Below, in pieces: positions 31,801 to 42,068 of a stretch of 64,000 bases of DNA. The first letter of the stretch is position 1, and the number at the start of each line of letters is the position of its first letter. The DNA comes from Mesostigma viride. Its lineage: Eukaryota > Streptophyta > Mesostigmatophyceae > Mesostigmatales > Mesostigmataceae. The position numbers and the translations under genes were made by a program. The notes below the pieces were generated by a model. That model was not told where the DNA came from. It searched no databases and was given only the letters and a program-made list of their open reading frames with translations. The stretch covers positions 3,937,954 to 4,001,953 of the forward strand of contig RPFO01000041.1 of assembly GCA_009746045.1 (NCBI GenBank), given 5' to 3'.

Positions 31801-32430
31801 ACTGGCAGCGTGAAGGTTTATGCTAGTGCAGTAGTCGGTGCCAGGACCATTACGACTGGGGAGGTCAGGTGCTTCCACACTGATGCATACCCGGAAGGGC
31901 AAGTGGCGACGGCAGACTCATTGGCATACCAGGCGGCGGACAATGTGGACGCTGAATTTTGGTTTGCTGAGGTTGGCACCATCTTCATGCTGACGCCTGC
32001 TGAGGGGGCCATGGGGAGCATGTGGTTTGTCCCGATTTGGTTTGAGTCAGGGAATGCAAGGACGTTCAGGGCAAGCCCATGTTCAACATGGACGAAACTT
32101 GGACGGACTGTCCTGTGTTCACCAAAGACATGACACTGTCCTCGCAGTGGGAAAGCCAAGGGGAAGTATCCACAGCCTCTGTCCTACCTGGGGTCACAGG
32201 TCCGACTGTTGCATCAGTGCTGGCGGCGTGGTTACGAAACCAAATGCAAAGTAAAGCATGTGGCGGCACGTGTAGGTGACACCACATCAGAACCAGTCCT
32301 ACAGGTGAAGCACGACCACCTTGGGAACAACCACTATGTGCTCGATGCGTTTGATTGGGCGTGCCCAGCGTACTATCGTGACCTGCACATGGGGGGCGTG
32401 ACGGACCAGCATGGGAAACGATGACCTGCA
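28890..32430 (+). CDS. tnp2/CMC-like DDE transposase gene, three exons, frameshifted
   Basis: ATG at 28890. The N-terminal part is acidic and low-complexity. Exons 28890-30193, 30353-31522 and 31675-about 32424 join in phase 0 with GT-AG introns (TGDK|GRCPFC and IEQ|VMGG). Family-like landmarks: LVVALWDDSFEEY (candidate catalytic Asp), a Cys/His cluster CPFCNVHH, and YPMDIFHNLTLG, resembling the D-x-x-H-x-L-x-x-G segment of tnp2/Plavaka-type (CACTA-related) transposases. The C-terminal exon has VDAEFWFAEVGTIFML and SMWFVPIWFE, like the terminal domain of that group. Frame changes near 29735, 32060 and 32210 are needed, so this copy is probably inactive unless they are sequence errors. It lies inside matching inverted repeats. 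Confidence 0.6.
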
Positions 32431-32480
32431 CAGGATGGGCGTGTCAGATAATCACGGCATTTTGTAACGTAGGGAGCCAG

Positions 32481-32940
32481 TGTATTTATATTGTTGGCCA
32501 TGGGGCTGAGGTTGTGAGCATCCCATTCGTCATGCTCGTGCCCAGTTTGCGTGTGCCCAGTTTTGGGGACATTGTATTTATATTGTTGGCCATGGGGCTG
32601 AGGTTGTGAGCATCCCATTCGTCATGCTCGTGCCCAGTTTGCGTGTGCCCAGTTTTGGGGACATTGTATTTATATTGTTGGCCATGGGGCTGAGGTTGTG
32701 AGCATCCCATTCGTCATGCTCGTGCCCAGTTTGCGTGTGCCCAGTTTTGGGGACATTGTATTTATATTGTTGGCCATGGGGCTGAGGTTGTGAGCATCCC
32801 ATTCGTCATGCTCGTGCCCAGTTTGCGTGTGCCCAGTTTTGGGGACATTGTATTTATATTGTTGGCCATGGGGCTGAGGTTGTGAGCATCCCATTCGTCA
32901 TGCTCGTGCCCAGTTTGCGTGTGCCCAGTTTTGGGGACAT
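32481..32940 (+). repeat. 92-bp minisatellite, five copies
   Basis: Units start at 32481, 32573, 32665, 32757 and 32849 with almost no divergence (TGTATTTATATTGTTGGCC ... CCCAGTTTTGGGGACAT). It directly follows the transposase gene inside the TIR element. The array may act in its 3' region, but that is a guess. Confidence 0.92.
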
Positions 32941-33450
32941 CCTATTTAAATGTTTTTCTGTATTCATATACGTGGTAAGGGAACGACCCATTAGGAAATT
33001 ATCTGAGACTTTGCAATTGAAGTCAGACAACTATGCTCCATGTACACTGCATGATACACCTGGATATCAAATATTACAGAACTTGGTTAAGGTTTCTTTC
33101 CATCACTCCGAGGGCTCCTGATCTGTGGCTCGCCAATGGGAGCACGAGTTTAAGTAATTGATATGACCTTTTGTGGATGCCCTACCTAACGCGAAGGCAT
33201 GATCATCTTACCATGCTGCCAGTGAGCAGTTTAATTGAACCTGGGGCCAGGCTTTTTAAGGCAACGAGACAAGTGGGGCGTCATATTAATAGGTTAATTA
33301 ATTAATTAATTAATGAGGAACATCACTCCGTTGGGAGTCAATGGAGCACATATCCCTGAGAAGGGGCATATGGCTTTTAAGACATCCTAGGCTACTTCAT
33401 GCAAGGGTGGTTACTTCATGCAAGGTTAAACTCGTGCTCCCTTTCTGCTT
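32941..33450. other. 510 bp without a gene
   Basis: Includes a (TTAA/TAAT)n stretch at 33290-33314 and no supported frame. It separates the 92-bp array from the large microsatellite. Confidence 0.5.
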
Positions 33451-34650
33451 GATGGATGGATGGATGGATGGATGGATGGATGGATGGATGGATGGATGGA
33501 TGGATGGATGGATGGATGGATGGATGGATGGATGGATGGATGGATGGATGGATGGATGGATGGATGGATGGATGGATGGATGGATGGATGGATGGATGGA
33601 TGGATGGATGGATGGATGGATGGATGGATGGATGGATGGATGGATGGATGGATATGGATGGATGGATGGATGGATGGATGGATGGATGGATGGATGGATG
33701 GATGGATGGATGGATGGATGGATGGATGGATGGATGGATGGATGGATGGATGGATGGATGGATGGATGGATGGATGGATGGATGGATGGATGGATGGATG
33801 GATGGATGGATGGATGGATGGATGGATATGGATGGATGGATGGATGGATGGATGGATGGAGGGAGGGAGGGAGGGAGGGAGGGAGGGAGGGAGGGAGGGA
33901 GGGAGGGAGGGAGGGAGGAGGGAGGGAGGGAGGGAGGGAGGGAGGGAGGGAGGGAGGGAGGGAGGGAGGGAGGGAGGGAGGGAGGAGGGAGGGAGGGAGG
34001 GAGGGAGGGAGGGAGGGAGGGAGGGAGGGAGGGAGGGAGGGAGGAGGGAGGAGGAGGGAGGGAGGGAGGAGGGAGGAGGAGGGAGGGAGGGAGGGAGGGA
34101 GGAGGGAGGGAGGGAGGGAGGGAGGAGGGAGGGAGGGAGGGAGGGAGGAGGGAGGGAGGGAGGAGGAGGGAGGGAGGAGGGAGGAGGGAGGGAGGGAGGG
34201 AGGGAGGAGGGAGGGAGGGAGGGAGGGAGGGAGGGAGGGAGGGAGGGAGGAGGAGGGAGGAGGGAGGGAGGGAGGGAGGGAGGGAGGGAGGGAGGGAGGG
34301 AGGGAGGAGGGAGGGAGGGAGGGAGGGAGGAGGAGGGAGGGAGGGAGGGAGGAGGGAGGGAGGGAGGGAGGGAGGGAGGGAGGGAGGGAGGAGGGAGGGA
34401 GGGAGGGAGGGAGGGAGGGAGGGATGGATGGATGGATGTGGATGGATGGATGGATGGATGCATGGATGGGTGGGTGGGTGGGTGGGTGGTGGTGGGTGGT
34501 GGGTGGGTGGTGGGTGGGTGGGTGGGTGGGTGGTGGGTGGGTGGGTGGGTGGGTGGGTGTGTGGTGGGTGGGTGGTGGGTGGGTGGGTGGGTGGGTGGGT
34601 GGTGGGTGGGTGGGTGGGTGGGTGGGTGGGTGGGTGGGTGGGTGGGTGGT
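33451..34650 (+). repeat. 1.2-kb compound microsatellite
   Basis: (GGAT)n from 33451 to about 33860 with two GGATAT interruptions, then (GGGA)n with GGA interruptions to about 34423, then GGAT again, then (GGGT)n with GGT interruptions to about 34650. The related tetranucleotides in series suggest stepwise motif mutation. All frames through it ([20 protein letters not shown] repeats) are artefacts. Confidence 0.97.
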
Positions 34651-34657
34651 GGACTAC

Positions 34658-35710
34658 TTACACAATCACTGGGCAAACGCTATCTGCGAGACCCTGGTTG
34701 CCCAATCGCCTTGCCGTGCTGATGCCCTTGAAAAAAATGCGGCGATTTTCCACCTGGTACGCGGCACCACCAGCATGCACATGTGCTCCATGCCATAAGA
34801 CAACATCACCAGGATTGAGCATCACCTCAGTTTTTCCCTCCCCCCTGTTGGAGATGTCTTTCTTCCTATAATGTCGGATACTATTGTCGTACGAAACCCA
34901 ACGTGTGTCGGGTTGTACAGCGATGATGCAACTTACTGGGAAGTATACCTCCCATGCCAAAACTTCACGTGTAAGATCGGAATGGGGCCCTTGTTCTTTG
35001 CACTTGGCCCGGCTTCGGAGCACCAGCAACTCACGTGGCTTAGGCACGTAGGACATGTCCAGCGCAGCATGCAGGATCTTGACCGCCAATCCCACGACGA
35101 GCTTCCCAAACGGGCTGTCTTCGTCGATAAGGGCTTGGCTACGTTGCTTTGGAGGGAATGTATACGTCTTGGTGTTCTCGTTGTACAGACGAAAAATTCT
35201 GTCAAATTCAGTATCCGGAATGTCTTGCGCAGCAGTCAGCATCTGCACGCGTACTTCCTCGCTTACGATGCCTCGTATGACAGTGTATCCCCTCTCCCTG
35301 ATATCCGCCGCACACTTCTTTTGTAAAGGGGTTTCGGCAATGTTCCTCTCACGCAATGCCACGTTTTCAATCGCCTTTTCCCCGGCATTCTTCCGGTTGC
35401 CCACACGGTGGTTCTCTTCGGCTTTCAATGCGGCGGGCGTTTTTTTCTTGGCAGGAACCTTCTTGGCCGCCGCCCGCCTTGCTTTTTGCCTTTCCGCCTG
35501 CTGCTTCCTATATGCCAGCAATCCACCAGCCCTCTTGATAGCAGCTTTCTGGTCGATGTCGCGCCACCTGTTTGCCTTCATAATTTTGGCTTGCATCTTC
35601 TTCATGGCTTTGCACACCTTGGCGACTTCCTGCTCACTTGCCAAGTCGGATTCCAACATTACTACAGATTCCATCATAGACCGGCAAAGAACAACAGGGT
35701 TCAAAAGCAA
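34658..35710 (-). CDS. 2-oxoglutarate/Fe(II)-dependent dioxygenase carried by the TIR transposon
   Basis: An intact 350-residue frame (first Met not certain; Met12 or Met13 possible). Residues 30-120 are Lys/Arg/Ala-rich and would suit nucleic-acid binding or nuclear import. Residues about 140-330 form a double-stranded beta-helix oxygenase: [13 protein letters not shown] at the entry, GPHSDLT with the iron ligands His243-x-Asp245, [17 protein letters not shown] with the distal His (310 or 312), and ENRRIFFKG with the Arg (323/324) expected to bind 2-oxoglutarate. The layout is PhyH- or TET/JBP-like at the motif level; the substrate is unknown. It lies just inside the right inverted repeat, opposite in direction to the transposase. 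Dioxygenases linked to DNA transposons are known from other eukaryotes; a role in nucleic-acid modification here is inference. Confidence 0.75.
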   Translation of the reverse strand: MLLNPVVLCRSMMESVVMLESDLASEQEVAKVCKAMKKMQAKIMKANRWRDIDQKAAIKRAGGLLAYRKQQAERQKARRAAAKKVPAKKKTPAALKAEENHRVGNRKNAGEKAIENVALRERNIAETPLQKKCAADIRERGYTVIRGIVSEEVRVQMLTAAQDIPDTEFDRIFRLYNENTKTYTFPPKQRSQALIDEDSPFGKLVVGLAVKILHAALDMSYVPKPRELLVLRSRAKCKEQGPHSDLTREVLAWEVYFPVSCIIAVQPDTRWVSYDNSIRHYRKKDISNRGEGKTEVMLNPGDVVLWHGAHVHAGGAAYQVENRRIFFKGISTARRLGNQGLADSVCPVIV

Positions 35711-35811
35711 CCGATAATATGTAAAGGCTATATCGATCAGGAGGACTTCCGCCGTGCAGCGACAGCTATACCAACCTTGAGGACAACATTGACACTATTA
35801 ATTTACGAGCT

Positions 35812-36152
35812 GCCAGGACAACAGCGGGTCGCAGCGTACCTGCCGTGGGAAGGAGGGGGGTGGTACACAAATACCGTACAGGTGGTACACAACTGCAGCC
35901 AGGACAACAGCGAGTCGCTGCGTACCTGCCGTGGGAAGGAGGGGGGTGGTACACAAATACCGTACAGGTGGTACACAACTGCAGCCAGGACAACAGCGAG
36001 TCGCTGCGTACCTGCCGTGGGAAGGAGGGGGGTGGTACACAAACACGTCCGTACAGGTGGTACACAAATACCGTACAGGACAACAGCCGGGCGCTGCGTA
36101 CCTGCCGTGGGAAGGAGGGGGGTGGTACACAAATACCGTACAGGTGGTACAC
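35812..36152 (-). repeat. Right inverted-repeat arm
   Basis: Reverse complement of the left arm, four units. One unit has ACACGTCC in place of ATACC. Unit variants follow the same outer-to-inner order as on the left. Confidence 0.85.
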
Positions 36153-36368
36153 GCACTCGATCGATCGGGTGCCATGCTGGCAATTGTAAGATGCATCGTG
36201 TATGATGTATTTAGGTAGTGGCACGGGAATGGTTTTACAGTGCAGTGACAGCAGTGCAGGCAGAGGTAATGAGGTATCAATATCTGTACACCCGATCACG
36301 TGAGCCTGAGCTTATTATAGGATTCACGTTAACGGTAATTACCTTGCAGGCAGTACGCAACCGTAGCA

Positions 36369-37459
36369 ATGGCCGCTAAAGATTGTCGATCCGTTTAGGA
36401 GTCACAACAGTTTGGAGCCGCGATGGAATATGCGCGCAGGAATTTCCACGTGGAGGTAAGTTCCTTCGTGAGTACTCACATTGTAGTCTTGCTTGTGATT
36501 CATCGGCGGGTATATGTATCTCATGGGTAAGAATGTCCCGTTGGAAGCACCGTTTCGGGTCGCGGGGTATCTGCTGCCGACCAATAAATCGATGGTTACT
36601 GACTGTCTTTGATCGCAGTGCTAATGATGGCGCGTGTCAGACCATCATAACTGAACGGTCCTGGGTTTGTCGAGCGGTTGCCTGCGTGTGTCTCGCTGTG
36701 CGTCTCTGCCCTTGCACCGCAGGCGCAAGAGTATCAGCGGCCCGAGCAATTCGCTGAAGCGTCCAAAGGGTGTGAGAGCACATCCAACTGGAAGAGACTG
36801 GGGGTATCAAAGTTCATGCTAGACGCATTGCAGGGCCGTGGGGCTACTTTTTTTAAGCATGTCACAGCTGGTAATGAGGCCATGGAGAAGCCCGGAGAGG
36901 TGGCGGGGACCGAGGAGAGTGATGAGGGCGAGGGAGAGGTTGCGCAGGCGGTCAGCGGTGAGAAGAAGAAGAAGAAGAATGTGAAGGAGTCACCGTATTT
37001 GGTTGCGGTGAGTTCCCCTTTGCTTCTTCATGTGCTGCACGTGTACATGGATGTTTGTATACTACTACGAAGTTAGAGGAAGCATGAACGGCAATGCTGG
37101 TCATGTGTGGACTGTTCTTCTCATGTGTTGTTGCTGTAAACCGTGGCTGTGCTGATTTGTGCATATCCTTGACATGTGTGCAGAGGAGGCAACTAACGCG
37201 GGCGGTCCGTTATTGGAGCGGCAAGTGTCTGAAGGAGATGCAGGACCCAGTGGGTGCGTGCTCGCAGGCGGCAGCTGTACCTGGAGAAGGGTTGTCGGGA
37301 CCGCCGGGGGATGCACTTGTCATGGAGGCCGCGGCGTTGTGTCAGATGATCTGCGACCGCGCAGTGGCGTCGTTGCCCCACGTGGCGGCTGCGTTGGTTA
37401 ATGCGGGGGAGGGCTCCTTCGGGCCGCGCATGCTGGCACACATGGCACTGTCTGCTCAG
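36369..37459 (+). pseudogene. Unknown multi-exon gene C
   Basis: ATG at 36369 begins MAAKDCRSV, then an in-frame TAG at 36396-36398, then ESQQFGAAMEYARRNFHVE up to a donor GTAAG at 36456. Exon 2 (36723-37007) encodes AQEYQRPEQFAEASKG, a Trp/Lys segment (NWKRLGVSKFMLDALQG), an acidic stretch and GEKKKKKNVKESPYLVA. Exon 3 (37184-37459) encodes RRQLTRAVRYWSGKCLKEMQ and an Ala/Leu-rich helical region (HVAAALVNAGEGSFGPRML). All introns are phase 0 with GTAAG/GTGAG donors and GCAG acceptors. Exons beyond 37459 are not recognised; a minisatellite and an LTR element follow. Function unknown. Confidence 0.5.
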
Positions 37460-37880
37460 GTAGGCGACTGTGTGATTGCTTGTTGCATGCAGCATGTTGA
37501 CGACAATCTTTATTTGCATATGGGAACAGCGCGTTGATTACTTATTCATATGTGACAGCAAAATGTGGCCTGTGCTTTCTCTCCCTGCTGGTGGATGGAA
37601 TGTTAGGCACAGCACATGCGAATATCGGCTGTCCTCTTTGCTGATACTGCATGAATGACTCAATGCGTAACCCGCTTTCTCTCAGCACTCAATCTGTGGC
37701 ACGAGTGGGGTGAGGGGGGGCGGCATCGGACCAGATGCTGAAGAGATGTAGAAGCAAACAGATGGGAGGGGAAGCCAAAGTTACAGTTGCAAGGAGACGT
37801 GTCCAAGGGGGGGGGGGGCAGAGAATTGGAATTGAGTAGGAGGACAGCCAGATGGTATGGGCAACAGGACGGAAAGAATG

Positions 37881-39036
37881 TGGGTGTAATGGGGTGCTGG
37901 CATGCATGGACGAGTGTAATGGGGTGCTGGCATGCGTGGATGGGTGTAATGGGGTGCTGGCATGCATGGATTAGTGTAATGGGTTGCTGGCATGCATGGA
38001 TGGGTGTCATGGGGTGCTGGCATGCATGGACGAGTGTAATGGGGTGCTGGCATGCGTGGATGGGTGTAATGGGGTGCTGGCATGCATGGATGGGTGTAAT
38101 GGGGTGCTGGCATGCGTGGATGGGTGTCATGGGGTGCTGGCATGCGTGGATGGGTGTAATGGGGTGCTGGCATTCATGGATGGGTGTAATGGGGTGCTGG
38201 CATGCATGGACGAGTGTCATGGGGTGCTGGCATGCATGGATGGGTGTAATGGGGTGCTGGCATGCATGGACGAGTGTCATGGGGTGCTGGCATGCGTGGA
38301 TGGGTGTCATGGGGTGCTGGCATTCATGGATGGGTGTAATGGGGTGCTGGCATGCATTGATGGGTGTCATGGGGTGCTGGCATGCATGGACGAGTGTCAT
38401 GGGGTGCTGGCATGCATGGACGAGTGTCATGGGGTGCTGGCATGCGTGGATGGGTGTAATGGGGTGCTGGCATTCATGGATGGGTGTAATGGGGTGCTGG
38501 CATGCATGGACGAGTGTCATGGGGTGCTGGCATGCATGGATGGGTGTCATGGGGTGCTGGCATGCATGGATGGGTGTAATGGGGTGCTGGCATGCATGGA
38601 CGAGTGTAATGGTGCTGGCATGCGTGGATGGGTGTAATGGGGTGCTGGCATTCATGGATGGGTGTAATGGGGTGCTGGCATGCATGGACGAGTGTCATGG
38701 GGTGCTGGCATGCGTGGATGGGTGTAATGGGGTGCTGCCATGCGTGGATGGGTGTCATGGGGTGCTGGCATTCATGGACGAGTGTCATGGGGTGCTGGCA
38801 TGCGTGGATGGGTGTCATGGGGTGCTGGCATGCGTGGATGGGTGTCATGGGGTGCTGGCATTCATGGATGGGTGTAATGGGGTGCTGCCATGCATTGATG
38901 GGTGTCATGGGGTGCTGGCATTCATGGATGGGTGTAATGGGGTGCTGGCATGCATGGGTGGGTGTAATGGGGTGCTGGCATGCATGGACGAGTGTCGTGG
39001 GGTGCTGGCATGCGTGGATGGGTGTCATGGGGTGTG
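37881..39036 (+). repeat. 30-bp minisatellite, about 38 copies
   Basis: Unit TGGGTGTAATGGGGTGCTGG plus CATGCATGGA. Three positions vary in a structured way: TGGGTGT/CGAGTGT, AAT/CAT, and CATGCATGGA/CATGCGTGGA/CATTCATGGA. One unit near 38610 lacks three bases, shifting the frame. Open frames on both strands (CWHAWMGVMG, HACQHPITPI) are artefacts of the 30-bp period. Confidence 0.95.
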
Positions 39037-39058
39037 GTCCGCACGCACAGGGGGCTTT

Positions 39059-39721
39059 TGTCAGAAATTTTCATTTAATTCCTTGGTCGTCAAGACTGAT
39101 TGAGACAACTGATAGACAGTTTATTCATGGCATATTTAGGTTACGGACTGCCACCGTTTCACCGCCAAAGCCATGGTGCGGTTCCCGGGTGGGGACCATA
39201 GCATCCATAGCCACACTGGGCTCGGACTGCAAGGTAAGTGCAACGTAGGTGTGTCACTTCCTTATCAAGGCACATTGGGGCAGCGGTGCACGTTCTAGAA
39301 TATTCTGCACAAGTTGCCAGCTGTCGATTATACAATTGACGATTAGGAGAACGCCAGATGTCAAGCAACTAACACGGCATACAATGCATCTAGAACTGGA
39401 TTCAGTCATACGAAATATCCAACACGGAATATTCGGCCGAGGATAGTACCGTCGGCACCTAAGGTACGCAAAGTATTGTGCCGGAATTACAACTTTGGCA
39501 CTACATAACTTTTGCTATACTGCACTATATTCAGTGCTATAAGTTGTGCCGGAAAGCTCACGGCGGGCCCTACCAAGCCTATTTAATTATCAGCCAGAAA
39601 GACGGCAGGCGGGTGCGATTGTTAGGGACGCAACCCTAATACCTCCGTTTACAACATGATGGCCAGACACTACAAATGTAAACAGGCAGTTGGGCACACA
39701 GGGTGAAATTCACCTCTGACA
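39059..39721 (+). repeat. 5' LTR of the non-autonomous element
   Basis: 663 bp, differing from the 3' LTR at only a handful of positions (for example CACTTCC/CACTTTC, CACAAGTT/CACGAGTT, GGGCCC/GGGGCC, ATCAGCC/ATCGGCC), so the insertion is young. Confidence 0.93.
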
Positions 39722-40614
39722 CCCCCCTTGCACAATGCCTAAAGTGAAGACACTACGCAGGTAGGGCAAACAGTCTCTCCCCCCTCAATTCAGGCAAGGG
39801 CCTAAAAGCTAGGTAGGGCAGCCAGGTATAAACATACTCTGACACCCCCCTTACATGGCTAGCCCGTCAAAACAGTGCTACCATTGCTATCAGCACGGGG
39901 AAGAAAACACATTGCTCGTGGCAAGGGCCACGGCCAAACCATTCCTGGAAAAAAAAAACGCAGCATAAAGATGTCGTCTTGGATGCATTGCCGAACTTGG
40001 CTCGATGAAGCAGCAAAGAAGTCTTGGTCTTGGTGGAGTAGCACTTTGATCGTGCAGGTGGTAATGGCGGCGATACTCGGTGCAAAAAGTTGCTCCCGGC
40101 TTGAACGCCTGCTCTCGGTCTGATCCCCTCGTTCTCGCATTGGGCATCTGCGTGGACTATGCACGTCTTATTAATCCCGCGATGAACGTCCGGTCAGCCG
40201 ACCACATATTACTCCCCATACTGGCATAGGCCAGTGACAGGTTCCGGCACAAAATTCGCAGCTCCACGCTGCGTTGCCTGAAAAAATACCAAAAAATTAG
40301 CTTGCGACATCGCCGGCAGCAGGAATTGAACCTGAGCTCATTATATGGCTCCGGCTTCAACCAACGACGCCTGACGACATGTGAAATATTCCGGAAATTG
40401 TTTTATATAAACTTCCGCGACTCCAGCCGCGACTGGTTCCAGGAAACGCGCTGGCCAGCAGGACTTCAACAAGACGCCTGACCAGCAAATACTACGCGAC
40501 TCACGGCCGCGAACTTCCGAACCATAATAATGCATGAAATACATTACGTCTCTCGCCATTTTCAGGCGGGTCTCGCTAATTGACGTCCATAGGGTGAATT
40601 CTGTAATGGCTTTG

Positions 40615-41277
40615 TGTCAGAAATTTTCATTTAATTCCTTGGTCGTCAAGACTGATTGAGACAACTGATAGACAGTTTATTCATGGCATATTTAGGTTAC
40701 GGACTGCCACCGTTTCACCGCCAAAGCCATGGTGCGGTTCCCGGGTGGGGACCATAGCATCCATAGCCACACTGGGCTCGGACTGCAAGGTAAGTGCAAC
40801 GTAGGTGTGTCACTTTCTTATCAAGGCACATTGGGGCAGCGGTGCACGTTCTAGAATATTCTGCACGAGTTGCCAGCTGTCGATTATACAATTGACGATT
40901 AGGAGAACGCCAGATGTCAAGCAACTAACACGGCATACAATGCATCTAGAACTGGATTCAGTCATACGAAATATCCAACACGGAATATTCGGCCGAGGAT
41001 AGTACCGTCGGCACCTAAGGTACGCAAAGTATTGTGCCGGAATTACAACTTTGGCACTACATAACTTTTGCTATACTGCACTATATTCAGTGCTATAAGT
41101 TGTGCCGGAAAGCTCACGGCGGGGCCTACCAAGCCTATTTAATTATCGGCCAGAAAGACGGCAGGCGGGTGCGATTGTTAGGGACGCAACCCTAATACCT
41201 CCGTTTACAACATGATGGCCAGACACTACAAATGTAAACAGGCAGTTGGGCACACAGGGTGAAATTCACCTCTGACA
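40615..41277 (+). repeat. 3' LTR of the non-autonomous element
   Basis: Same length and ends as the 5' LTR, followed by the GCTTT target duplication. Confidence 0.93.
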
Positions 41278-41282
41278 GCTTT

Positions 41283-41677
41283 ATGTTAAGTGTTACATGT
41301 CATGCTCTCTATAGGTGTGTATATGTCGTTCGTGCTAATAATGGAAGTCGCGGAGACGCTCATTCTGTTTGACCTGGCTGTCGACTATAGTCCGCGGAGA
41401 GCTAGCCTACACCACGTCGTGGGGTTGGATACCGTCTGGCTGTTGCCGGCTGTGTTGACGGTGTCTGCCTCTGTGTGCCCCGCGGAGGGGAGGAGAGTTT
41501 TGTGCACTTGCTCGCGGAGAGCTAGTGTGTGTGCTGTGGTAGACTCCGTTTTCTTCCTCGTTGAGTCATGTGGTAACTGCACAGCACGTAGAGGTATTCC
41601 TGGGCTTCCCTTTTCCTTTTCTGCAAGCTTCTGCTAGCCGATTATTTAAGTAATTATTTTTAATAAATAAATGCATT
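41283..41677. other. Leader-like region without a supported gene
   Basis: Contains two GCGGAGAGCTAG(C/T) repeats and an AT-rich end (TTTTTAATAAATAAATG). A 115-residue frame here is Val/Ser/Cys-rich and unlike any family; I treat it as non-coding leader of the following ORF. Confidence 0.45.
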
Positions 41678-41965
41678 ATGTCCCTACGGGGAAAACGAAG
41701 AATTAATAAAGGAGGGCAATCTGGGCATCTTTATGATGCTGTGGCTCATGACGGGGGGAATGGTAGGCCTGCCATATTCTATAGCTGGATGGCATGTGAG
41801 GAACACATTAAGGATAAAATACTTTCCAAGGGATCTAGTGCTAGGTGGAAGGGATTTGATAATCTAGTATATGCAGATAAGTTTATTAAGGAACACATGC
41901 CATTGCCTGAAGGCCTGCCCATACCACTCGTGATTGCCCTGATATCCACACTCACGGCAAAGTAG
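41678..41965 (+). CDS. Second viroplasmin/RNase H1 N-terminal-like small protein
   Basis: A 95-residue ORF with ATG. Residues about 20-72 match the hybrid-binding domain: LYDAVAHDG, AIFYSWMACEEHI, ARWKGFDNLVYADKFIKEH. It ends in TAG at 41963-41965. It is divergent from the 11980-12372 protein, with a longer insertion (IKDKILSKGSS) between the Trp and Lys/Gly/Phe motifs. It lies upstream of a non-LTR endonuclease fragment, but the relation is unclear. Confidence 0.65.
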   Translation: MSLRGKRRINKGGQSGHLYDAVAHDGGNGRPAIFYSWMACEEHIKDKILSKGSSARWKGFDNLVYADKFIKEHMPLPEGLPIPLVIALISTLTAK

Positions 41966-42068
41966 ACAGCAGCCAAGAGATCGGGACAGCAGTGACAGTC
42001 ACCTTTTCCCAGCTGACTATTAGCCCAAGCACACAATAAGGGGATTCCAGTACCTAGGCGTTATATAT

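Larger units (their letters stand above)
28392..36152. mobile_element. Large TIR DNA transposon with transposase and dioxygenase
   Basis: Two inverted blocks (28392-28745 and 35812-36152), each with four copies of an about 84-98-bp unit, flank 7.1 kb. The variants inside the units are in the same order from the outside inward in both arms, so they are true terminal inverted repeats. Between them lie a spliced tnp2-like transposase gene (plus) and a 2OG/Fe(II) dioxygenase gene (minus), plus two satellites. A clear target duplication was not found. The left arm may extend outward to about 28359 as a diverged half unit. Confidence 0.75.
39059..41277 (+). mobile_element. Complete non-autonomous LTR retroelement (TRIM/LARD-like)
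   Basis: Two 663-bp direct repeats (39059-39721 and 40615-41277) flank 893 bp of non-coding DNA. The termini are TGTCAGA...TCTGACA. The 5-bp target duplication GCTTT is present at 39054-39058 and 41278-41282. The LTR 3' third is homologous to the 3' LTR of gypsy element 1, so that lineage is the likely source of the enzymes. No typical tRNA primer site is obvious after the first LTR (CCCCCCTTGCAC). Strand is assigned by the match to gypsy element 1. Confidence 0.93.

Noticed and set aside
33341-34871. Very long open frames (over 400 residues) on both strands through the [12 protein letters not shown] repeats
   Set aside because: They are generated by tetranucleotide arrays lacking stops; all frames are open and none shows non-repeat sequence typical of protein.
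25978-39036. Regular repeats resembling CRISPR arrays (15-, 92- and 30-bp arrays)
   Set aside because: They are head-to-tail tandem repeats without unique spacers, in a eukaryotic context with no cas-like genes.
37660-39103. Long frames such as CWHAWMGVMG and HACQHPITPI repeats
   Set aside because: The 30-bp period keeps several frames open at once on both strands; no flanking coding signal supports translation.
41290-41637. 115-residue frame upstream of the second viroplasmin-like ORF
   Set aside because: Composition is driven by GTGTCTGC-type sequence, with no family resemblance and a shadow frame on the other strand.
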